Origin: Deltaproteobacteria bacterium | GTDB lineage: Bacteria > Myxococcota_A > Polyangia > GCA-2747355 | Direction: 5' to 3' | Assembly (NCBI GenBank): GCA_020633415.1 | Contig: JACKDQ010000002.1 | Span: 62,001-126,000, forward strand | Length of the DNA stretch: 64,000 bases | Shown: piece after piece, positions 17,052-25,674 of the stretch | Layout of the letters: each line of letters begins with the position of its first letter | Position numbering within the stretch: the stretch's first letter is position 1 | The notes under the pieces: model-generated | What the model saw: the letters and a program-made list of their open reading frames with translations, nothing else | The model's database searches: none | Told to the model about the DNA's origin: nothing | Program-made: the position numbers and the translations under genes

Positions 17052-17477
17052 GTGTCGCGCTGGAAGGATACAAAGACGGTTGCGCGTTGGCTTTCGGATG
17101 TCAGCGGCCTAACGCGTGGACTGATCTTGCTGAAAATTACGCTGAAGGCTCCTGCGCTGATCTACGGCTGGGTGATCTTTGCCAAAGCGATCGGCTATGG
17201 CGCGGCACGACCGCGATCCTGGCCGGAGGCTGCCACTGGCTGCGCGATCGGCCTGCTTCTGGCTTTCGCATGCGTGGTGTTTGTCTTTCACGGTGCGCGC
17301 CGCTGGCGTCGAGGCTGGCTGATCGCCGCGGCGACGCTGCAGGTCTTCGGCCTGGCTTTCGCCGTTGGCTACGGCTATCAAACCTGGCGCGACACCCATG
17401 ATGGAAACTGCCCGACGCTGGTAACGTGCAGCTGGGTGCCACTCAAAGAAGCGCTCGTCGAAATCATCGACCAGTAG
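17052..17477 (+). CDS. Small membrane protein, about three helices
   Basis: The 141-residue product starts with GTG immediately after the preceding stop. Hydrophobic segments lie near residues 24-50 (ALIYGWVIFAKAIGYG), 62-80 (GCAIGLLLAFACVVFVF) and 92-112 (LIAAATLQVFGLAFAVGYGY), followed by a short tail with two cysteines (NCPTLVTCSW) that probably faces the periplasm. No family recognised. It is followed after 19 bases by the RCC1 membrane protein, so a three-gene operon is likely (16665-19332). Confidence 0.6.
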   Translation: MSRWKDTKTVARWLSDVSGLTRGLILLKITLKAPALIYGWVIFAKAIGYGAARPRSWPEAATGCAIGLLLAFACVVFVFHGARRWRRGWLIAAATLQVFGLAFAVGYGYQTWRDTHDGNCPTLVTCSWVPLKEALVEIIDQ

Positions 17478-17496
17478 CGCGCAACGCGGCGGCTAA

Positions 17497-19332
17497 ATGG
17501 ACAACGAAGCGAACACAAGGGCCGGCAAGCCGATGCGTGACGGAAGACTTGGTTTGGCTCTAAGCTGTGGCGCACTCTGTCTCGCGGCCCTGGGACTGGT
17601 CGCCCTGAAGCTGCGCAATCTTAACCTCCAGTTAGGTCGCTGTCCCTCGATAGGATTCTTTCCCGGGATCGACGCTGGTTGTGGACCGGCGGAGTATGTT
17701 GCTTGGCCGCTGTTAGGACTTGGGGCGCTGCTGTTGCTGCAAGTAGCGGCGTTGGGGCGGATGTTTCAGTGCCCCTGGTCGACCTGGATCACCGTTGGGT
17801 TGATCGTCGCCGGCGCAGTCGCCGCTGTTGGCGATGTGGCCGATGTCGCGTGGACCGGCTGGGCTTTGGCCGGCCTAGCTGTTGCGGCTCTCGTGCTGCC
17901 GCGATCGCTCCATCGCGCGGCGCGTGCCGATGGGTCGGCTGCTGACCTTGGTCCCCTGCGACGCCTCTCCTTCGTTGGTGCGCCCGTACTGATCTGTCTG
18001 CCTGCGTTCCGAGAGATGCCGGCGGTGCCCAGCAATAGCCCGCTGCTCGGGCTCAGCCTTGCCACGGGAGGACTGCTGCTGCTGTCGGGGGGCCTCGATG
18101 GTCACGGACGGCGGGCGCTGGCGGTTTTCGTTTCGTGTGTTGCCGCTGTTGCCGCGCTGGTGGTTGGGGGCTGGGATTGGTGCACCGCGCCCCACGGCGA
18201 TCCAGACAGCTTCGCCAGTGCAATACTACGTGCCAGCGCTTTGTCGCTGGCTGGGTTGCTTCCTGCGATCGGGATCTTTTTCGGACGCGGCGAAATGCTC
18301 GGCCGCGGCCGCGGGTTGCTGTCTTTGGGGATGTTCATAACACTGGCGGGCGCTGTTGCAGCAGGCACCGCTTCGATCGGGCGCGGTCGTTGGCCTGGTC
18401 CAGTGCGTGTGCCGCTTTCGTTCGAGCGCAGATCGGCCGGCAAGCAAAACGATCAGCTTGGCATGGGACGTAATTTCGGTTGCGCACTCCGTCGCGAGAG
18501 GGTGGTTTGTTGGGGCAGCAACGACCGCGGTCAGCTTGGGCGTGGTTGGACCAGTCCGGTTGCGGGTCCCGGCGTGATCGGACAGCTCGACCACATCGCG
18601 TCGATCGCTGTCGGCGCCAACCATGTTTGCGCGCTTAGAGAAGGTGAGATCTGGTGCTGGGGTGATAATCAACGCAAACAGATCAGTGGCTCAGTTGCCT
18701 ATCGGACCCGGCCCGAGCGCGTCGTCGGGATGCCAGCCTCTGTCGCGATCTTTGCCGCAGGCGATACCAGCTGTGCGCTGAGCAAGCAGCGAGAGGTTTG
18801 GTGTTGGGGCCAAACGCTCTTTTCCAGCGCGTTGGACATTACAACGGCGGTGCCTCGCAAGATCGATGGGCTTCGCAACGTGCGCAGTATCACCGTTGCT
18901 GGTGCGACGATTTGTGCGCTGCAAGACGATGACAATACGCAATGTCTCGGGTCTCTCTCCGATCTCATCCGAAGATCTAACTGGGCCTCTAAACCCGAGC
19001 CACTGACACGCGCCGGTTCCGCATCGAGGCTGACGCTGGACAAAGAGCGCTGCGTGCTGCATCGAGAAGGCACCGTAAGTTGTTGGATCGGGCAACGAAC
19101 ACCGAGAGCTCCGGTGAGCCGTGCGTCTGCGTTGGCGAGTGATAATGCGCACCTTTGTGCTGTCGTCGACCCCTCGAGGGAGGTGCGCTGCTGGCCAGCT
19201 GGCAAAGCAGCGCAAACGATTCAGTTACCTCAACCCGTTCGCGACGTCGCCGTCTATTTTGGCACGGCGTGCGCGCTAGTCGATGACAACAGTGTCTGGT
19301 GTTGGCGCCTGGCACCGATCTTAGCTCGGTGA
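17497..19332 (+). CDS. Polytopic membrane protein with C-terminal RCC1 beta-propeller
   Basis: The 611-residue product has two parts. Residues 1-310 contain eight or nine hydrophobic helices. Residues 320-610 contain repeats of the RCC1 type: NFGCALRRERVVCWGSN, HVCALREGEIWCWGDN, TSCALSKQREVWCWGQ and further degenerate copies up to ACALVDDNSVWCWR. The CAL...CWG pattern places paired cysteines in each blade. RCC1-like propellers in bacteria are usually secreted single-domain proteins; here the propeller hangs from a membrane domain, probably on the periplasmic side. It is the last gene of the 16665-19332 group. Function unknown; a sensor or binding platform is inference. Confidence 0.75.
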   Translation: MDNEANTRAGKPMRDGRLGLALSCGALCLAALGLVALKLRNLNLQLGRCPSIGFFPGIDAGCGPAEYVAWPLLGLGALLLLQVAALGRMFQCPWSTWITVGLIVAGAVAAVGDVADVAWTGWALAGLAVAALVLPRSLHRAARADGSAADLGPLRRLSFVGAPVLICLPAFREMPAVPSNSPLLGLSLATGGLLLLSGGLDGHGRRALAVFVSCVAAVAALVVGGWDWCTAPHGDPDSFASAILRASALSLAGLLPAIGIFFGRGEMLGRGRGLLSLGMFITLAGAVAAGTASIGRGRWPGPVRVPLSFERRSAGKQNDQLGMGRNFGCALRRERVVCWGSNDRGQLGRGWTSPVAGPGVIGQLDHIASIAVGANHVCALREGEIWCWGDNQRKQISGSVAYRTRPERVVGMPASVAIFAAGDTSCALSKQREVWCWGQTLFSSALDITTAVPRKIDGLRNVRSITVAGATICALQDDDNTQCLGSLSDLIRRSNWASKPEPLTRAGSASRLTLDKERCVLHREGTVSCWIGQRTPRAPVSRASALASDNAHLCAVVDPSREVRCWPAGKAAQTIQLPQPVRDVAVYFGTACALVDDNSVWCWRLAPILAR

Positions 19333-19539
19333 GATCGCCCGAGGAGATCAGCGATGCTGACCTTGCCCGGCGTTCCGTCGCGCGGCTAGATGCCGGCTAG
19401 CTGGTGGGCGCGACGGTGCTGATCGTCCGACAGATCTTGCGGATCTTTTTCAGCGCGCTGAGGGTCGCGCCGGAGGTCGAACAGCGCAAGCGTCGTTTGC
19501 CGACGACGGTGGGATCGAGTGGTCCGACACTCGCGACCG

Positions 19540-19770
19540 ATCGCGACCAAGGCCCTCTGTGAATGGGGCAGCGCCGTTCCTTGTACGACCTTCGAAGCCA
19601 GCACCGCGACCTGCGCCTCGTTGGGGGATGCCAACAACTCGTCGTCGTCGCCAAGATCCTGCGCCACCTCGGCCTGCCCAAGCCTCCCGATCCGCTGCCT
19701 ATCCAGACCACCGTACAGCTCAGCCTCGATTTACCCGCGCCACGCGCGCGGGCTTCAGCCCGCTGAGTCG
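19540..19770 (+). pseudogene. C-terminal remnant of an IS91-like transposase
   Basis: The plus strand encodes VVVAKILRHLGLPKPPDPLP followed by IQTTVQLSLDLPAP, which resembles the end of IS91-type transposases (DP..I..IL.HLGLP...P). The remnant near 13430 carries the same tail (SPDPRPIETTTQLSL). Upstream frames are broken and there is no start. The rest of the 19333-19806 spacer shows nothing else I can name. Confidence 0.5.
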
Positions 19771-19806
19771 CCGACAGGCAAGGACGTGCCTTGTCGCTTC
19801 AGTAGC

Positions 19807-20487
19807 TTAGGGCAATCCGAGTTGTCGCAACATTGCTCGGGCTTGGCTAAGCCAATTGGTCTTCTCGAGCAGCTTGCTGAGGATTCGGTCGTGGTTCATC
19901 GCTGGGCTGCGATCGCCTTTGGAGATGTAGGTGCGGTCGCCGACGTATCGCCCACCATTATAGAGATCATAGATGCCAGCCGAGATCGAATGCTCGTTCA
20001 GCAGCGGCGCGCGGCGGGAGCGGATGTAGAATTCGCGCTTGCCCTGATTCGGCACAAAGACTTGGATCTCTCTCGATCGCTCCTGCTTACGGCGATTGAA
20101 CTTGGGACCCGATAGCTGGGCCTCATAGGTGTGGGAGACTTCGACCTTCTTCTTCGGACCGTGTGTCCCCGCGACGTAAAACTCGGTCGTTCGCTTGCGC
20201 AAGGGCTCTGGGCCGTACGTCTCCTGGGCCGGCACGTGGCTCAGCACACTGCGCACTTCGTTGGTCTTGTCGATCGTCACCAGCGTGCGCTTGCCGTCGA
20301 GGGTGCCGTAGTGAAACGACCTGCCGTTGAGGGTTCGCGTTCGCCCTTTTTGCACGAAACCTTCGGGAAGCTGAAGAAACGGCGTGCGACTGTTGGCGGC
20401 GCCTTTGCGGCCGTGGCTGACCTGAACGGCTGTCAGCTGCGCAGTGCATGACAATAGTGCGATCAGCAGAAGCCGACGATTTTTCAT
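19807..20487 (-). CDS. Secreted basic protein of unknown function
   Basis: The 226-residue product has a signal peptide (MKNRRLLLIALLSCTAQLTA, cut near VQVSHG). The mature part is strongly basic, with KKKVEVSHTYEAQLSG, FNRRKQERSREIQVFVP and KREFYIRSRRAP, then an aromatic SAGIYDLYNGGRYVGDRTY segment and a helical end. No enzyme motif seen. The basic character would suit binding to nucleic acid or a polyanionic surface, but that is a guess. ATG at 20487 has GGGAA about ten bases ahead; longer frames would hide the signal peptide. It is divergent from the RCC1 lipoprotein gene at 20600. Confidence 0.65.
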   Translation of the reverse strand: MKNRRLLLIALLSCTAQLTAVQVSHGRKGAANSRTPFLQLPEGFVQKGRTRTLNGRSFHYGTLDGKRTLVTIDKTNEVRSVLSHVPAQETYGPEPLRKRTTEFYVAGTHGPKKKVEVSHTYEAQLSGPKFNRRKQERSREIQVFVPNQGKREFYIRSRRAPLLNEHSISAGIYDLYNGGRYVGDRTYISKGDRSPAMNHDRILSKLLEKTNWLSQARAMLRQLGLP

Positions 20488-20599
20488 AACGACACGTTCC
20501 CTTTTTACCCTCGGCGGTTGACTAAGCAAGATCGGTGCCGAAAAAAGCGAATGATATCGATGGATATATCGGACAGGGGTGGCTACGATACGCGCCGCG

Positions 20600-21973
20600 A
20601 TGATCAAACGCGGTTTGATTCACTGGGGGCTCTGCTCGACGCTGCTCGCTTGCCAAGCGGGTCGCGCGCCTGTGGGTCGCACGCCCGCGGCGGAGCGCAC
20701 GTTTCCTCCAGCCGTTTTGGTCGACAAGGTGCAGGTGACGCCGAGCAGTCAGCCGGCCCAACCAGCCTCAACCCGGCCAATAGCCCTGCGGGCGATCGCG
20801 TTCGTGCCCAACTACGACCACTTCTATGGCCCGCTGCCGCAATCACTGTGTGCGATCAGCGCCGATCGGCGTCTGGTCTGCTTTCCCGACCCGCTGCCGT
20901 GGCTCGCGCTAAAACACCCAGTCGATCAGCTAGCGCGCCAAGGCAACAGGCTATGCGCTTGGTCGAAGCAAGGCGAGACGACTTGTTTCGTCAAACGGCA
21001 GCGCTCCCAGTTTAGCTGGCCCAACCCGGGTCGGCGCCTGCTGACGCAACGCGGACTTTGCGAGATCGAAAGCAGTGGCCGTCTGCAATGTCGTCGGGTC
21101 GACGGCGCCCCGATTCCGGCGCGACAGTTGAGCGCTGATCAACTGCGCTATCTCTCACGCGACAAACTGAGCTGCGCGAAGACGGCCGGCCAAGATCTGC
21201 GTTGCTCCGAGAGCGTGGTGCAGCACGGACACAAGCTTAGCGCTGTCGTCGGAGCATCCGCTCGTCTTTGGAGTCGCACGCCATTGTTCCCCGCGGGTTT
21301 TTTTCGCGGTCACCACTGTGGGTGCGATGCGAGCAAACAGATCTGGTGCTGGGGTGATGGCTATCTCGGTCAGCGTGGCGACCGGCGCGCGGGAGAAGAC
21401 ATTGCGCACAGCGAGATCCCGTCACAGGTGCCGCTAGCCAAACCGGCCGAACAACTCGCCGTCTCCGGTGCCAGCAGCTGCGCTTTGACCAGCGAAGGCG
21501 CGGTCTACTGTTGGGGCGAGGCGACGCGCGGCGCCGTCCCCGCGGATGGCGCGCTCACTTTGTCGCGCTGTCCGGTCGATGAATCTGCGACACGGCGGGC
21601 TTTCGAGCACTATCTCAAACAGGCTCACAAACAGTACCAGGCCTGCATGACGCGCGATTGCGGTCGCGGTCTGGATTGTCAGCTCGGCTGCGTTCCACCC
21701 GATCGCAAACGCATTCCCGAGCACGTCAACGCCTATAGTCATCGACAGCGCTGCATGCGCGCCAGCCCCCAGTCGATCTTGGCCAAGGTCCAGTTGCGGC
21801 CGACGCGCGTGCCGCTGAAGCAGCGGGTGATCCAGTTGATCGGCTCGGATGGAACCAATCTGTTTTGCGCATTGCTCGCCGACGGGTCGGTTCGCTGTTG
21901 GGGCGAAACTCATCCGAAATACGGCATGTCGCTGGCCGCCGACGGTCGGATTAGGCTCAAGACGCGCCAGTAA
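20600..21973 (+). CDS. RCC1-type repeat lipoprotein
   Basis: The 457-residue product starts with a lipoprotein signal (MIKRGLIHWGLCSTLLAC, lipobox LLAC). RCC1-like repeats follow: LCAISADRRLVCFPD, LCAWSKQGETTCF, HHCGCDASKQIWCWGDGYLG, SSCALTSEGAVYCWGEA and LFCALLADGSVRCWGE. Between the last two lies an insertion of about 80 residues with its own cysteines (CMTRDCGRGLDCQLGC). The protein would form a disulfide-stapled beta-propeller on the cell surface. It is the second RCC1 protein in the window, after 17497-19332, and the two are not in one operon. Ligand unknown. Confidence 0.75.
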   Translation: MIKRGLIHWGLCSTLLACQAGRAPVGRTPAAERTFPPAVLVDKVQVTPSSQPAQPASTRPIALRAIAFVPNYDHFYGPLPQSLCAISADRRLVCFPDPLPWLALKHPVDQLARQGNRLCAWSKQGETTCFVKRQRSQFSWPNPGRRLLTQRGLCEIESSGRLQCRRVDGAPIPARQLSADQLRYLSRDKLSCAKTAGQDLRCSESVVQHGHKLSAVVGASARLWSRTPLFPAGFFRGHHCGCDASKQIWCWGDGYLGQRGDRRAGEDIAHSEIPSQVPLAKPAEQLAVSGASSCALTSEGAVYCWGEATRGAVPADGALTLSRCPVDESATRRAFEHYLKQAHKQYQACMTRDCGRGLDCQLGCVPPDRKRIPEHVNAYSHRQRCMRASPQSILAKVQLRPTRVPLKQRVIQLIGSDGTNLFCALLADGSVRCWGETHPKYGMSLAADGRIRLKTRQ

Positions 21974-21975
21974 AA

Positions 21976-22352
21976 ACACGCTGGGCCGCGCAGCCGCCGT
22001 CGACTACGGCAACAAGAACCCCCGCGACATCGCCGTGCTCTTCGAAGCCGCCTTCCGCAAGACCGATGTGCTCGAAGATCGCATCCTGACGGCGGTCCAC
22101 GAAGTGGGACATCTGTTCGGCGCTTATCACGACGTGGGCTACATGCGCTCGTCGATGCCGGGCGGCCAAACCGACAAGAGCACGTTCTATTTTTCGCCCG
22201 AGATCACGGCACCGTCGTTTATTGGTCGGCATCGCTGGCGCATTTGCGCGGCCCGCGTCCATAGCATCGGCCCGTTCGAAGTGACGTTTGTGCCATCGAT
22301 GCACAAGATTGATTTTTCACGCGAGGGCCGGCACCTACCCTCAGGAAACTGA
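21976..22352 (+). pseudogene. C-terminal fragment of a reprolysin-like zinc metalloprotease
   Basis: The plus strand encodes TAVHEVGHLFGAYHDVGYMR, which has the metzincin zinc signature (HEXGHXXGXXHD) and, soon after, a likely Met-turn (MRSSMPGG), as in reprolysin-like proteases. About 45 residues before it and 70 after remain. There is no signal peptide, and the only open frame upstream runs inside the RCC1 gene in another frame, so the N-terminal half is gone. It lies three bases after the RCC1 stop. I call it a truncated gene; it is a different subtype from the fragment at 2384-2695. Confidence 0.6.
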
Positions 22353-22514
22353 AAGGTTGTAGGCCCATTCCTTGGCTCAGTCGACGGATCGGTGCATCGC
22401 GCGCCGTGATTTTGCGGGGTTTCATCTTGTCGGATTTGGCCCGACCTGTGCACCTCGTCCAGAGGTCCACAGGTTCAGATGTTCAAAGGTCAAACAGGTC
22501 GACGGGAGGCCTCC

Positions 22515-24584
22515 GTGAAAGTTCGACGATTATCCTTAGCGTTATTGGCGATCAGCGCGGCGGGGTGTGATGCAGCGCGTAACGCCGATGTTGCTGTTCA
22601 CCTGCAACCTCTGAGCAGCTGTATCGCGGCCGAGGCGGCGATTCGCCAGGCAGCGATCAGCGAGATGGAGCAGCGCTTGGCGGAAAACCTGCGTCAGGCG
22701 CTGACAAATACCCAGCGCTGCTTGGATTACGACGACGCCATGCGCGCCGGGAATGCGCCGACCGCCGCTGCGACAACGACGGAAGGCGCCAAGCAAACCT
22801 CGACCACCAACAACCAGGTCGCGGGTGTCGACGAAGCCGACTTCGTCAAGAACGACAACAAATACATCTACGTCGTTTCGGGCACGCAGCTGCGCATTCT
22901 CGAAGCCTGGCCCGCCAAGAACACCAAGGTCATCGGCAATGCGAAGATCGAGGGCACACCCAAGAAGCTCTTTGTCACCGACAATAAGATCGTCGTCTAC
23001 AGTGCCCTCGAGGGTAAGGCCGCCACGGAGCGCGGCTATCGGGTCTACGACAGCAGCGAGTGCACCTACGGCTACAACTGTCGCTTCACCGGTGATGGCA
23101 AGCCGACCAAACTGACCGTCTTCGACATCTCCGACCGCACAAAGCCGACGATCATTCGCGAAGTATTGCTTTCGGGCTCGCTGATCGCCGCGCGCCGCGT
23201 CGGTCCGGCGGTCCATAGTGTCTTCACCTTCCCGGGCGTCACCTTTCCCAACCTTCGCTACTGGCCCACGGGTGTCTCGCAATGCGGCTATAGCGTGAGC
23301 AACAAGAACCCACTGATGACCCGCCTGCTCTTCGCGTTGCTGCGCCAGGAGAACATCAAGCTGATCAACGAGACCGATATCAGCGACTGGCTGCCCTCGA
23401 TCACCGACACCACCTACAACCAAGGAACGCCGACGACGAGCAGGAATCTGCTTGCCGGTTGCGGTGGCTTCTACCGCTCGGCGGCCAACGACGGTCGCCA
23501 GCTGACCTCGGTTCTCTCTTTCGACATGACCAAGCAGGAGCCGATCAACAGCGCGAGTATCGTCAGCCCGCCGGGCGCGGTTTACGCGGCAGCCGATGCG
23601 CTCTACATGTCGGTACCGCGCGAACACGCCAACTACGTCAACGCCGGCCCCGATGGTGAGCCCGTGCGGCGCTATACCAGCACGGTTCATAAGTTCCTGC
23701 TCGAAAACAGCATGCCGGCTGTCCAATATGCCGCCAGCGGGTTGGTCAAGGGCAGCGTGCTCAACCAGTTTGCGATGGATCAGCACAAGGGTTTCTTGCG
23801 GATCGCCACGACCAGTGGGCGCGTCCCTAGCCCCGACGTTCACAGCACGATGAGCGTGCTACGCCAAGTCGAAAGCAACCTCGATACCGTCGGGATCGTC
23901 GATCACTTAGCACCCAAAGAAGACATCCGTTCGGTGCGCTTCTCCGGCGATCGCGGCTACGTGGTGACCTTTAAGAAGACCGACCCGCTCTTCGTCTTCG
24001 ACCTCAGTCATCCCTTCTATCCACGCGTGATGGCCGAGCTCAAGATCCCGGGCTTTTCGACCTACATGCACATGCTCGACGATACGCATCTGTTGACGAT
24101 CGGCTACGACGCCAGCGACCAGGGGTCGTTCGCCTGGTTTACCGGCGTGATGCTGCAGATCTTCGACGTCAGTGATCCGCGTGATCCGAAATTGACGCAC
24201 AAAGAAGTCATCGGTACGCGCGGCTCGAGCTCGGAAGCGCTGACCAACCACCTGGCCTTCACCTTCTTCGCACCCAAGAAGCTGCTCGCGCTGCCGATGA
24301 CCGTTTGCGAGGGAGGCAACGGCGGCGGCGGTTACGGCACGCAGATGACCTTCAGTGGGCTGATGGTCTATCAGGTCGACACGCTTGCGGGCTTTTCGCT
24401 GCAAGGCAAGGTCGCCCACCCCGGTGACCCCTCTTGTCGCACTTGGTGGACGCGTGCGAACTCGGAGGTGCGCCGCAGCATATTCATGGACGACTTCGTC
24501 TACTCGATCTCTAGCAGCCGGATCAAGGTCAACCAGCTGGGTTACCTGTCGCAAGACCTTGCCGATATCCCGATCGGCGACTAG
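22515..24584 (+). CDS. Lipoprotein with secreted beta-propeller domain (PF09826-like)
   Basis: The 689-residue product has a lipoprotein signal (VKVRRLSLALLAISAAGC; GTG start with GGGAGG upstream). After a helical stretch comes TSTTNNQVAGVDEADFVKND, the hallmark opening of the secreted beta-propeller family, then YIYVVSGTQLRILEAW, FDISDRTKPTIIREVLLSGS, LAPKEDIRSVRFSGDRGYVV and FDLSHPFYPRVMAELKIPGF, which are typical blades of that family. Such proteins are found in bacteria and archaea as exported proteins of unknown function. An upstream ATG at 22479 would lengthen the leader and is less likely. The gene stands alone, with decayed genes on both sides. Confidence 0.88.
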   Translation: MKVRRLSLALLAISAAGCDAARNADVAVHLQPLSSCIAAEAAIRQAAISEMEQRLAENLRQALTNTQRCLDYDDAMRAGNAPTAAATTTEGAKQTSTTNNQVAGVDEADFVKNDNKYIYVVSGTQLRILEAWPAKNTKVIGNAKIEGTPKKLFVTDNKIVVYSALEGKAATERGYRVYDSSECTYGYNCRFTGDGKPTKLTVFDISDRTKPTIIREVLLSGSLIAARRVGPAVHSVFTFPGVTFPNLRYWPTGVSQCGYSVSNKNPLMTRLLFALLRQENIKLINETDISDWLPSITDTTYNQGTPTTSRNLLAGCGGFYRSAANDGRQLTSVLSFDMTKQEPINSASIVSPPGAVYAAADALYMSVPREHANYVNAGPDGEPVRRYTSTVHKFLLENSMPAVQYAASGLVKGSVLNQFAMDQHKGFLRIATTSGRVPSPDVHSTMSVLRQVESNLDTVGIVDHLAPKEDIRSVRFSGDRGYVVTFKKTDPLFVFDLSHPFYPRVMAELKIPGFSTYMHMLDDTHLLTIGYDASDQGSFAWFTGVMLQIFDVSDPRDPKLTHKEVIGTRGSSSEALTNHLAFTFFAPKKLLALPMTVCEGGNGGGGYGTQMTFSGLMVYQVDTLAGFSLQGKVAHPGDPSCRTWWTRANSEVRRSIFMDDFVYSISSSRIKVNQLGYLSQDLADIPIGD

Positions 24585-24595
24585 TTCGGAGCGGA

Positions 24596-24940
24596 TCAGT
24601 CGGCGCGGTTCTTTTCGATCGACCAGCGGTGAAAGTCGACGCCGTGTGTTGCTGAGCTCATCGCCTGGTGTCAGCGCGCACTTCGTTTTGCTGGCAGCGC
24701 GGTAGCCTTCGTCGTCGTCATCGCGGTCGCGCCACTGGCGGTCACGGAGATGGTAGGCGTAGATGCGATCTTCAACGATCCCCAGTTCCCAACTGTTGCC
24801 CGCGCCCCACTGCCATTGGGTGGGCGCGACGGTTTGACCCTTGCCGCCCACGCCTGACGCGACGGAGCTGGCTGGCGGAGCGCCGCCGGCCACGAGGCTA
24901 GCGTGAACAGCAGAGCGAGCCGTCGATAGGGCGAGTACAT
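24596..24940 (-). pseudogene. Decayed secreted-protein gene with two frameshifts
   Basis: The minus strand opens with a good signal peptide (MYSPYRRLALLFTLASWPAA), then the sensible reading moves to a second frame (TVAPTQWQWGAGNSWELG and DRIYAYHLRDRQWRDRDDDD) and finally to a third (THGVDFHRWSIEKNRAD, then stop). Each part looks like protein only in its own frame, so two small indels have broken the gene. Family unknown. It lies immediately downstream of, and convergent with, the beta-propeller lipoprotein. Confidence 0.45.
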
Positions 24941-25165
24941 GGTGCAACCTCCGCGAGAAACCTTATTGGCGATCGGTTCTTTGCAGGTCCAAGACCTGTT
25001 TGTCGGTTGCAGCGATTGACTTGAAATAGTTTGTAAATCCGACAGGGTTGCGGTCTCGCCGAGGGTGAAGTGGGATCAACATGGCAACTCGCCTTGCCTG
25101 TTTCCCCTAATTCAACATTCGTCCCCGAATTCCTGGAGCCAACACGCCAGGCGGCGCGTGGAAAC

Positions 25166-25465
25166 TCATCTCGCAGCTTGGCAAACCCCTGCCTTGCGCC
25201 AAGGGATAGTTGGAATATCGGCGTAGAAGGTTTTGCCCCGGCAACTGCAACGTGGAACCGCTGCGCCGGGCGGCCAGGCATACCCCTTTGGCCAACACAC
25301 ACCCTTGCGGCGACAACCCGGCTTTCGGTACACGCATATTTTCGAGGGGCAAGACCGACCGTCGATGCACCAACGCTGTTTCGCAGCATCAGCCGTCGCT
25401 TGGCTCAGACTGGCGAGCAATAATAGGGGCAGCAACACACAGGGTGCCCTTTTCGCTGTCAACAT
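25166..25465 (-). CDS. Small secreted cysteine-rich protein, Kazal-like
   Basis: The 99-residue product has a signal peptide (residues 1-27, core VLLPLLLLASLSQATA). The mature 70 residues have nine cysteines in the order CIDGRSC, C, C, GVCWP, RCSCRGKTF and GVC. The segment GVC.P ... C.CRGKTF.AD resembles the tail of Kazal-type inhibitors and the GVC.P..C....VCGCDGKTY repeats common in myxobacterial surface proteins; the assignment is tentative. GGGGAT precedes the ATG. If Kazal-like, it could inhibit a serine protease, such as those encoded at 2794 and 31104, but that is speculation. Confidence 0.55.
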   Translation of the reverse strand: MLTAKRAPCVLLPLLLLASLSQATADAAKQRWCIDGRSCPSKICVYRKPGCRRKGVCWPKGYAWPPGAAVPRCSCRGKTFYADIPTIPWRKAGVCQAAR

Positions 25466-25479
25466 CGAGGATCCCCTTT

Positions 25480-25660
25480 GGCGCGCTCAGCGATGCGCCG
25501 CCGCAAACCCTCATCATCGGCGAAAGGCAGGTAAGACGCCAGCGTGGTGCCGCACGTCTCGCAAACGATGCGGACGAAGCCGTACGCGAGTTGCCCGCAG
25601 CACAAATACGAGCGGAAGCTGCGCGCGATGAAGCGCTCCGTTACAAACGCTGGGGCGCGG
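25480..25660 (-). pseudogene. N-terminal remnant of an IS91-like transposase
   Basis: One minus-strand frame reads PAFVTERFIARSFRSYLCCG then QLAYGFVRIVCETCGTT. This matches the start of IS91-type transposases, where a helix (E.F..YL.CG) is followed by LA.GF.R..C..CG, the first zinc-binding half. The SCK.R.FCPSC half and the catalytic tyrosines are missing. With the C-terminal pieces near 13.5 and 19.6 kb, it shows that this family once inserted in the region. Confidence 0.5.
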
Positions 25661-25674
25661 CATTGAGCTTGCGT

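Noticed and set aside
22542..23843. A 433-codon minus-strand open frame opposite the beta-propeller lipoprotein
   Set aside because: Low-complexity Arg/Gly/Val-rich translation typical of the antisense of a GC-rich gene; the plus strand has a clear family match.
23907..24947. A long minus-strand frame read as one gene
   Set aside because: Only its first 110 codons look like protein, and those belong to the decayed gene at 24596-24940; the rest is antisense of the propeller gene.
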